5,088 nt of DNA, from positions 1 to 5,088 of the forward strand of contig JAJRVC010000163.1 of the NCBI GenBank assembly GCA_024277475.1. Reading direction: 5' to 3'. The notes beneath the pieces were generated by a model. That model made no database searches. It saw only the letters and a program-made list of their open reading frames with translations, and had not been told where the DNA came from. The translations under genes were made by a program, and so were the position numbers. The DNA is from Deltaproteobacteria bacterium. GTDB lineage: Bacteria; Desulfobacterota; Desulfobacteria; Desulfobacterales; JAFDCJ01. Of the stretch, positions 1 to 4,777 are shown piece after piece (positions within the stretch are counted from its first letter, which is position 1; each line of letters starts with the position of its first letter).

Positions 1-3
1 ACC

Positions 4-45
4 CGGGTCCAGAGGGCCCGGCACTGGTTCCTCCCTGAAAGGGAG
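4..45. repeat. Two consecutive small hairpins
   Basis: Positions 4-10 pair with 14-20 (7 bp including one G-T wobble, loop AGA). Positions 31-36 (CTCCCT) pair with 40-45 (AGGGAG) around a GAA loop, followed after 5 bases by GTTTTATT. The second could be a weak terminator of a gene lying left of the window, but the T-run is interrupted and offset. Frame 1 is open from the window edge to a stop at 82-84, but the 27 residues resemble no family I recognise. Confidence 0.35.
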
Positions 46-70
46 TGCTGGTTTTATTACATACGAGTGC

Positions 71-181
71 CTAAAATGAGCTAAAGTGAACTAAAGTGCC
101 TAAAGTTAAGGAATTCTATCTTTTTTATAAACGACAGAGCGAAGTAATTGTAATACATTAACTTTAGATCACTCCACACTT
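71..181. repeat. Inverted-repeat intergenic element with 10-bp-periodic CTAAA arm
   Basis: CTAAA recurs at 71, 81, 91 and 100, giving a near 10-bp tandem period (CTAAAATGAG, CTAAAGTGAA, CTAAAGTGCC). The last unit, CTAAAGTTAA at 100-109, is exactly inverted as TTAACTTTAG at 158-167. The match extends outward as AGTG (95-98) against CACT (170-173). Between the arms lies a 48-bp core with TTATAAAC at 125-132 and AGCGAAGT at 138-145. The core recurs inverted at 3281-3321. The shape (inverted arms, no ORF, more than one copy) suggests a miniature non-autonomous element or a dispersed intergenic repeat. No target-site duplication could be assigned. Confidence 0.6.
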
Positions 182-216
182 TGTATTATTTTCAAGGCAG
201 AGCTAGTTGTTTCTGA

Positions 217-274
217 CCTGGCTCTCCGAGGCGTAGGATCGTACCCTTACGAGCCGGAGGCCCAGAGGACCAGG
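217..274. other. Imperfect long stem-loop, possible structured RNA
   Basis: Outer arms CCTGG (217-221) and CCAGG (270-274) are complementary. Inside them CTCC (224-227) pairs with GGAG (256-259), GGC (230-232) with GCC (253-255), and GTA (233-235) with TAC (248-250). The asymmetric bulges are both GA (228-229 and 251-252), and the loop is about 12 bases. An alternative lower stem pairs CTCT (222-225) with AGAG (264-267). No start codon, T-run or known riboswitch consensus was recognised. It may be part of the neighbouring dispersed repeats rather than a functional RNA. Confidence 0.35.
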
Positions 275-289
275 ATTCCGATGTTAGAT

Positions 290-355
290 TGAACTCTGAA
301 CCCGTGAACATAGAGAAACCTGAACTCCTAAACGGTGAACTCTGAACCTATGAAC
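290..355. repeat. TGAAC pentamer array with a 46-bp duplicated unit
   Basis: TGAAC occurs seven times in 66 bp, starting at 290, 297, 305, 321, 336, 343 and 351. A 13-base stretch (TGAACTCTGAACC) is identical at 290-302 and 336-348. With the following TGAAC it makes a 20-base unit (290-309 and 336-355) that matches at 18 of 20 positions, with a 46-bp period. Spacing of the pentamers is irregular (7, 8, 16, 15, 7, 8), so this is a degenerate array and not a CRISPR or simple microsatellite. It abuts the broken left end of the universal stress protein fragment. Confidence 0.65.
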
Positions 356-388
356 GCCTACCAGCTGGCTATCAGAGCAAAACTTTAA

Positions 389-724
389 GCAAAAGGAAAT
401 CCGTGCCGTGAAACGATCGATCAGTTGGCTGACCAAACCAGGGCTATACATAAGAAAGAGTTCGACAAGCTTATTGGAAATTATTCATTGAAAAACCTGA
501 ATCACCGGCTGCATTTTTCAAAAGGTGATCCGGCTGCGTTGATCACCGATCTGGCCGCCGAACACGGAATCGATCTGATTGTCATGGGCACGGTTTGCCG
601 AACAGGTGTGGCGGGATTTTTCATTGGCAATACCGCCGAAAACGTACTTCAGCAGGTCGATTGTTCAGTGCTGACGGTAAAGCCGGAAGGTTTTGTTTCT
701 CCGGTCAAGCTGGAAGAGGTCTAA
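389..724 (+). pseudogene. UspE-type universal stress protein, C-terminal fragment
   Basis: This is the last ~112 residues of a tandem-Usp (UspE-like) protein; the family is normally about 300 residues. The visible core is GDPAALI, then DLIVMGTVCRTGVAGFFIGN, TAENVL and the terminal SVLTVKPEGFVSPV. This matches the ligand-loop strand and C-terminal strand of the second Usp domain. The position that is Gly in E. coli UspE (GTVGRTG) is Cys here. The frame is open from 389, after a TAA at 386-388. The only in-frame start is TTG at 425, with no convincing Shine-Dalgarno sequence, and the whole first Usp domain and the first strand of the second are absent. Codons 356-385, just beyond the stop, read AYQLAIRAKL and might be decayed coding sequence. 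The fragment abuts the TGAAC repeat array, suggesting truncation by repeat-associated rearrangement. A short functional protein from TTG 425 (99 residues) cannot be excluded but is unlikely. Confidence 0.8.
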
Positions 725-839
725 TCCTGAACCTACAAATTTTGCAATGCCGCCGACAGTAAAACAGCCGTTCAACCCTGGCCAGTTTAGGCCCTTAGCC
801 CGTTTTTCTGACAACATGTTATTAGTACCTGAGTCAATT

Positions 840-844
840 GAGGA
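840..844 (+). promoter_or_regulatory. Shine-Dalgarno that fixes the DHH-CBS gene start
   Basis: GAGGA at 840-844 lies 7 bases before the ATG at 852. The reading frame is open much further upstream (to 693), but that extension overlaps the Usp fragment, has no ribosome-binding site and resembles nothing. Motif I of the DHH domain begins at once after Met 852, as in the family. Confidence 0.75.
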
Positions 845-851
845 TCGCTGT

Positions 852-2150
852 ATGCAGATAATAACAACCCATAAAGGCACCGATTTTGACGGCGCAGCCT
901 CCGTGCTGGCGGCAAAGATTCTGTATCCCGAGGCGGTTGCGGTGCTGCCCAACAGCCTGAATCCGAACGTTAAGGCCTTTTTGTCAATCCATAAGGACCT
1001 GTTTGATGTTCACACACCGGATGAAATTGAACTTGAAGCAGTGATGAGTTTGATCGTTGTCGATACCAACAGATGGAACCGCCTTGATCGGATGGATAAG
1101 TTGAAAAAAAAGAAAAACCTCGAAATATTCCTGTGGGACCATCATTTAACTGCGGGAGACATCGATTCGACCTGGCAATGCGAGGATGCCGTCGGGGCCA
1201 ATGTCACACTGTTGATCCGAAATTTAAAAAAACAAAACAAAAGATTAACTCCCATACAGGCTACTCTTTTTTTAGCCGGAATTTATGAAGACACTGGCAA
1301 TCTGACGTTTCCTGCCACAAAAGCCGAGGATGCCCTTGCCGCAGCCTATCTTTTACAGCAAGGGGCGGATCTAAGCGTTCTCAACTCGTTTTTACGCCCA
1401 GCCTATGGTGAGAGCCAGAGAAAAATTTTGACCCGAATGCTGCAGTCCACCGAAATAAAGCGGTTCGGCGGTTATCAGATCGGTATCAATAAATTGGATA
1501 TAACCGGACATGTGAACGGCCTGGCTGTAGTGGTCGGGATGTACCGGGAGATTTTAAATGTGGATGCGGCTTTTGGTATTTTTGTTCACCAAAACCGCGG
1601 CAATACCATTGTCATCGGCCGCAGCGGCACAAACGGACTCGATGTGGGGCTCATCATGCGCGTTTTGGGCGGAGGCGGCCATCCGGCCGCCGGTTCCGTC
1701 TTGATCAAATCCGCCAACTCCGATGCCGTGGAACAGAAGATCGTCAAACTGATCAGCGGCAATCAACCCGCTGCTGTTCAGATCAGCGACCTGATGTCTT
1801 ATCCGGTGGTGACGGTATCTCCTGAAACCCGCATGAAACAGGTTTACACTGTTTTAAGAGAAAAGGGGCACACGGGAATACCGGTATTGGATGACGGCAG
1901 GCTTGTGGGTATTATATCAAGACGGGATTTTTGGAAAGCAAAAAAAACGTCGGCTTTAAGTGCCCCGGTCAGGGCCTTTATGACCACGCAGGTAGTTACA
2001 ATAAAACCTGGGAAAAGTCCGATGCAGGCAGCCCGCTTGATGATAAAGCATGACATTGGTCGCCTTCCGGTGGTGGAACGCGGCCGTGTCATCGGTGTCA
2101 TTACAAGATCCGATGCCATGCGCTATTTTTACGATCTGTTGCCGGAGTGA
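852..2150 (+). CDS. DHH/DHHA1 phosphoesterase with tandem CBS domains
   Basis: The product is a 432-residue, probably cytoplasmic protein. Residues 1-155 form a DHH (RecJ/NrnA-like) metal-dependent phosphoesterase domain. Motif I is THKGTDFDG (H7, D11, D13), motif II is VVDTN (D71), motif III is the signature D96-H97-H98, and motif IV is YEDTG (D147). All the expected metal ligands are present. Residues ~205-285 are the DHHA1 substrate-binding domain with GGGGHPAAGS at 273-282. Two CBS domains follow at ~310-362 and ~373-428, a pair that in other proteins binds adenine nucleotides. The likely role is hydrolysis of short RNA or a phosphorylated nucleotide under adenylate control. Known relatives carry this same DHH-DHHA1-CBS-CBS block in front of a tRNA nucleotidyltransferase/poly(A) polymerase head. 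Here the protein stops cleanly after the CBS pair and no polymerase sequence follows. The downstream eRF1-like gene begins 36 bp later, probably in the same operon. Domain calls are firm; the substrate is inferred. Confidence 0.93.
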   Translation: MQIITTHKGTDFDGAASVLAAKILYPEAVAVLPNSLNPNVKAFLSIHKDLFDVHTPDEIELEAVMSLIVVDTNRWNRLDRMDKLKKKKNLEIFLWDHHLTAGDIDSTWQCEDAVGANVTLLIRNLKKQNKRLTPIQATLFLAGIYEDTGNLTFPATKAEDALAAAYLLQQGADLSVLNSFLRPAYGESQRKILTRMLQSTEIKRFGGYQIGINKLDITGHVNGLAVVVGMYREILNVDAAFGIFVHQNRGNTIVIGRSGTNGLDVGLIMRVLGGGGHPAAGSVLIKSANSDAVEQKIVKLISGNQPAAVQISDLMSYPVVTVSPETRMKQVYTVLREKGHTGIPVLDDGRLVGIISRRDFWKAKKTSALSAPVRAFMTTQVVTIKPGKSPMQAARLMIKHDIGRLPVVERGRVIGVITRSDAMRYFYDLLPE

Positions 2151-2186
2151 GCAAATCCGACGCTAATTACCATTAGGAGAAATGTC

Positions 2187-3233
2187 ATGGAGCATAAGGA
2201 CCTGCAGGAATGTATTCGCAGTCTGGCAATGATGGATGAAACCGACAGCATTTTTATCAGTTGTTACCTTAATCTGGAAAAAAGTTCCGCCAGCTGTCGG
2301 GATTTTTTGAAAGAGCGGGAGTTGCTGCTGGCAAAAAGCGTGCCGGATGGGTTGCGGAAAAACTTTAGCAAAACAATGGGAAAAATTTACTCTTTTCTAA
2401 GTAAAAAGCCGTTGGGCGGGAAAAAAGGAATAGCAATTTTCTCCCGGGAAGGTTCCGAGCCCTTCTTTATTGCACTCGAATTTCATGTACCCTTGCCGAA
2501 TCAGATTGTCATGGATCTGACGCCGCACATCTATCCGCTCATTGAGCTGATGGACACCTATCACCGTTACGTGGTTGTCATTTCCACTGAGAAAAGCGCT
2601 CGTATTCTGGAGGTCCACACAGGTTCCGTCACAGAATCTTTGTGGATGGAAAGACCGGAGCTACGAAAACGCATAGGCCGAGAATGGACCAAAGAGCACT
2701 ACCGGAATCACCGCAAGGATCGCAGCAGCAAGTTCATCAAAGACAAGATCCGGATTCTAGAGCAGGTAATATCAGCCGGCGGACACACTCACCTGATTTT
2801 AGCTGGAAGTCCGCAAAGGACCTCACGGCTGAAAAAGGCGCTGCCCAAACGCCTCGCGGAAAGACTTGTCGATACGGTCGTAATTGGTGAACGCGCCGAA
2901 ATAGGCTCCGTAGTGGAAGCAACCCTTGCCGCCTTTATCGATCAGGAGCAAAAAGAATCACTCGCGGCCGTTGAAATGCTCCAGCGGCAGATAAACACCA
3001 ACGGCCTGGCGGTGGTCGGATCGGAAGCCACTCTTGAAGCTCTGAAACGTGGGCAGGCGGATATGTTGGTATTGGCAAAAGAATTTTACGAGGGAGAGAT
3101 AAAAGAAAAGCTGGTAAAATTGGCGGTTCGCCACGGTATTAAGATTGAAACGGTAAGTGGCAGTCACGTTTTGAACCAGTACGGCGGCGTGGGCTGTCTT
3201 CTGCGTTATTTGTTGCCGGAGCATTACACCTGA
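2187..3233 (+). CDS. Bacterial eRF1-like release factor family protein (baeRF)
   Basis: The product is 348 residues. The start is ATG 2187 with AGGAG at 2175-2179, 7 bases upstream. It resembles the bacterial archaeo-eukaryotic release factor families, relatives of eRF1, Pelota and Vms1. Residues ~1-120 are the variable N-terminal domain. Residues ~125-235 form the middle domain, with strand YVVVISTEKSARILEV (128-143), a basic loop GREWTKEHYRNHRKDR (164-179) and GGHTHLILAGSP (198-209). Residues ~240-345 form the L7Ae-like C-terminal domain, with EATLAAFIDQEQ (244-255), GLAVVGSEATLEALKRGQAD (273-292), MLVLA and GGVGCLLRYLLPE (333-345). The family is thought to act on peptidyl-tRNA in the ribosomal A site, in rescue or hibernation. 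Where many relatives have a W-S/T-Q sequence in the catalytic loop, this one has W167-T168-K169, so the glutamine seems replaced. The zinc-knuckle insert that some relatives carry after LVLA is missing, with only ~9 residues before KEKLVKLA. It is probably co-transcribed with the DHH-CBS gene. The family call is good; activity is uncertain. Confidence 0.85.
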   Translation: MEHKDLQECIRSLAMMDETDSIFISCYLNLEKSSASCRDFLKERELLLAKSVPDGLRKNFSKTMGKIYSFLSKKPLGGKKGIAIFSREGSEPFFIALEFHVPLPNQIVMDLTPHIYPLIELMDTYHRYVVVISTEKSARILEVHTGSVTESLWMERPELRKRIGREWTKEHYRNHRKDRSSKFIKDKIRILEQVISAGGHTHLILAGSPQRTSRLKKALPKRLAERLVDTVVIGERAEIGSVVEATLAAFIDQEQKESLAAVEMLQRQINTNGLAVVGSEATLEALKRGQADMLVLAKEFYEGEIKEKLVKLAVRHGIKIETVSGSHVLNQYGGVGCLLRYLLPEHYT

Positions 3234-3248
3234 CCCGGATAAACCGGA

Positions 3249-3321
3249 AAAATGAGCTAAACCGCTGTAGGCTGATGAAATGACTATAATTGTAGTATCA
3301 CTTCGCTACGTCTGTTTATAA
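3249..3321. repeat. Second copy of dispersed repeat, core inverted
   Basis: AAAATGAGCTAAA at 3249-3261 is identical, in the same orientation, to 73-85. Read on the minus strand, 3321-3281 gives TTATAAAC, GAC and AGCGAAGT, matching 125-145 apart from one inserted base and two substitutions. So parts of the element at 71-181 recur here, with the core inverted relative to the short direct repeat. The copy is rearranged and lacks the clear inverted arms of the first. The rest of 3234-3486 holds no ORF I can support. Confidence 0.55.
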
Positions 3322-3360
3322 GCACGCACGTGTTTTGGGATCTGGTAAGTATACGATCAG

Positions 3361-3380
3361 TTAAGTAAAAAACAACTTAA
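3361..3380. promoter_or_regulatory. Inverted repeat upstream of BON gene, possible operator
   Basis: TTAAGT (3361-3366) is exactly inverted as ACTTAA (3375-3380) with an 8-base A-rich spacer. It is followed directly by a short AAAATT-AATTTT inversion at 3379-3394. It lies about 105 bp upstream of the BON gene start. No convincing -35/-10 pair was found next to it, and AT-rich inversions of this size occur by chance. Confidence 0.2.
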
Positions 3381-3486
3381 AATTAGGCAATTTTCAGAGT
3401 AACCCGCGTTGCCGGTAAAAGAATATTTTGCCACAAGATGCACAAAATTCATTTGTAGGAAACTAATCCGGAAGAGAGGTGAAGAG

Positions 3487-4002
3487 ATGAAAAAAAAACC
3501 TAAATTGCTGTTGTTTGTTGCTTTGATCATAATCATGTCTGGGATCGCCTATGCCGGCGCAGAGCCGGCCACGAGCGACAAAATTATTAAGCAACGAATT
3601 GAAGACAAAGCAGCCGACACCTTTCGCCTGAAGGGCACGAAAGTCGACCTTGCCGTGGAGGATGGATACGTCGTATTACATGGTATGGTTGGCTTGTATC
3701 TTCAGAAGATGCTTTACGAACAAATCGCATGGAAGACCAAAGGGGTAGTCGAAGTTGACAATGAGATTCGTGTCGTGCCCCGGTTGCCGCGGACCGATCC
3801 GGCCATCGAACGCAAAATCATGGAACTCTTCCAGACCCAACGCAGGCTCCAGAGCGTAGATGTTAATGTTACGTTCAAAGAAGGCGCCGTGTACCTTCGT
3901 ACCACCCTCGATCACCCGCGGGATATCCTTTTTCTAAAGAGCAGGGTAGCGGAAATCACAGGTGTGATCTCCATCAGCATTCAGGCAAAGTTCGTTGTAT
4001 AG
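3487..4002 (+). CDS. Secreted dual-BON-domain protein
   Basis: The product is 171 residues. ATG 3487 is chosen over the TTG at 3409 because GAGGTG lies at 3476-3481 and the sequence then opens with a textbook signal peptide: MKKKPK, a hydrophobic stretch at 7-21, and A21-Y22-A23 before a likely cleavage at G24. The mature protein holds two BON domains. The first is ~32-97, with VDLAVEDGYVVLHGMV, a KGVVEVDNEI strand and the usual beta-alpha-beta turn glycines. The second is ~104-170, with VDVNVTFKEGAVYLRTTL and the end strand GVISISIQAKFVV. BON domains, as in OsmY, are periplasmic and are linked to membrane or osmotic stress and phospholipid or peptidoglycan contact. No lipobox or LysM domain is visible. 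It is 253 bp from the preceding gene and probably has its own promoter. A precise role cannot be read from the sequence. Confidence 0.88.
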   Translation: MKKKPKLLLFVALIIIMSGIAYAGAEPATSDKIIKQRIEDKAADTFRLKGTKVDLAVEDGYVVLHGMVGLYLQKMLYEQIAWKTKGVVEVDNEIRVVPRLPRTDPAIERKIMELFQTQRRLQSVDVNVTFKEGAVYLRTTLDHPRDILFLKSRVAEITGVISISIQAKFVV

Positions 4003-4132
4003 CCCCCGGGTTTGTCGGATTGTGTGATTTGTTAGATATGATCCCTAATAGTCGGTCCCCAATCAAAATATTGCGAAAAATCTGTCTGTTTCCGGCGGTG
4101 CCCTGAACTCTTTTGAAAAAGCGGCTCAAATT

Positions 4133-4200
4133 GCCTTGGCAACGGCGGGTTTGCTCCGCCCGGATTCGCCGGGTAAGCGGAGCGTGTAGCCAATCAAGGC
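4133..4200 (+). promoter_or_regulatory. Nested stem-loop with alternative pairing before the ATPase remnant
   Basis: GCTCCG (4153-4158) pairs with CGGAGC (4178-4183). Nested directly inside it, CCCGG (4159-4163) pairs with CCGGG (4169-4173) around ATTCG. This gives an 11-bp stem with a TAAG bulge. An outer stem pairs GCCTTG (4133-4138) with CAAGGC (4195-4200). A competing hairpin, GGCGG (4144-4148) with CCGCC (4156-4160), uses the same bases as the main stem. There is no T-run, so it is not a canonical terminator. It may be a leader structure or a REP-like repeat. The rest of 4003-4224 shows no gene. Confidence 0.45.
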
Positions 4201-4224
4201 GAAAAAATGAAAGGTGAAACGGGT

Positions 4225-4658
4225 ATGGATTGGTATCAAAAGGAGTCGGGTGAAGTTGTCGAGGAGCTAAATTCATCAGTTACCGGTCTATCGGCGGAGG
4301 AAGCGCAAAATCGGTTTAAAAAATACGGTCCCAACGAGCTGGAGGAAAAAAAAGAAGAAAACAGCACTAATGATATTCACGGCGCTGGTAATCGGCAGAA
4401 TGGCGGTGGGGGGCTACGCTCCGAGCATGACTCACTGTTTAAAATCGGCGTCTTCAGCAACAAACCACTGCTGGGTGCGTGCTGTTAACCTTTGTTTTGC
4501 AACTGACCACCGTATATATACCGTTTTTAAACCCGGTTTTTAACACAGTGCCGCTGACCCTGTATGAATTGGCGCTGACCATAGCCCTGTCGGCCGTAGT
4601 GTTCGTTGCCATTGAAATAGAAAAACTTTGGATCAGGATGAGACTGCGGATGTCTTGA
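4225..4658 (+). pseudogene. P2-type cation-transporting ATPase, core deleted and frameshifted
   Basis: ATG 4225, with AAAGGTG at 4210-4216, opens the Cation_ATPase_N domain: MDWYQKESGEVVEEL, GLSAEEAQNRFKKYGPNEL and an acidic-lysine stretch to about 4363. After that the sequence jumps to the last transmembrane part of the same family. MIFTALVIGRMAV is read from 4370, then RSEHDSLFKIGVFSNKPLLG from 4417, then LLTFVLQLTTVYIPFLNPVF from 4482, and VPLTLYELALTIALSAVVFV up to EIEKL. The family is usually ~880-900 residues, so roughly 750 are missing, including the phosphorylation motif DKTGT, the nucleotide-binding domain and most membrane helices. Reading the remnant needs frame changes near 4363-4370, in the six-G run 4408-4413, and near 4478-4481, where GCG-TGCTG lacks one G of an expected GCGGTGCTG. 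A protein translated from 4225 stops at 4486-4488. It cannot transport ions. Confidence 0.9.
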
Positions 4659-4729
4659 TTAATAAGATCGCTGAAAAAGCAGCCCTTACATCCTGTAAGC
4701 AATGTCATCCGCCCAAGAAAAGGAAATAG
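4649..4729 (+). other. Short open tail with CxxCH motif, possible ATPase C-terminal extension
   Basis: In the frame that ends with TAG 4727-4729 the translation reads DVLINKIAEKAALTSCKQCH followed by PPKKRK and stop. The CKQCH lies at 4694-4708. One extra A in the run at 4621-4625 would join EIEK of the ATPase remnant directly to TLDQDETADV and this tail, so it may be the ancestral C-terminus of that protein. CxxCH is also the haem c attachment motif, but there is no signal peptide and no second haem site. Whether it is expressed is unknown. Confidence 0.35.
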
Positions 4730-4777
4730 GATCTGTCTTATTTTGTGATCCGGAAATCAGGCAATGGTAAAACCACC

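Noticed and set aside
1..84. Open frame from the window edge to TAA at 82-84, a possible tail of an upstream gene
   Set aside because: The 27 residues resemble no family and fall within hairpins and the CTAAA repeat; not supportable as coding.
217..274. tRNA or other known RNA gene
   Set aside because: No cloverleaf, no T-arm GTTCRA consensus and no match to a riboswitch consensus that I know.
290..355. CRISPR array
   Set aside because: Units are 5 bases with irregular short spacing; there are no 23-40 base repeats with unique spacers.
693..851. N-terminal extension of the DHH-CBS protein by 53 residues
   Set aside because: It overlaps the Usp frame, has no ribosome-binding site and matches nothing, while GAGGA at 840-844 and motif I support Met 852.
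665..952. Minus-strand ORF of 95 residues
   Set aside because: It is antisense to the start of the DHH-CBS gene, with no domain or ribosome-binding site; an antisense shadow.
3333..3355. Promoter for the BON gene (TTTTGG ... TATACG)
   Set aside because: Spacing between the hexamers is only 11 bases and there is no better -35 at 16-18 bases.
4207..4224. ATG 4207 as the start of the ATPase remnant
   Set aside because: AAAGGTG at 4210-4216 is well placed for ATG 4225, and family members begin with M-[DE]-W as seen there.
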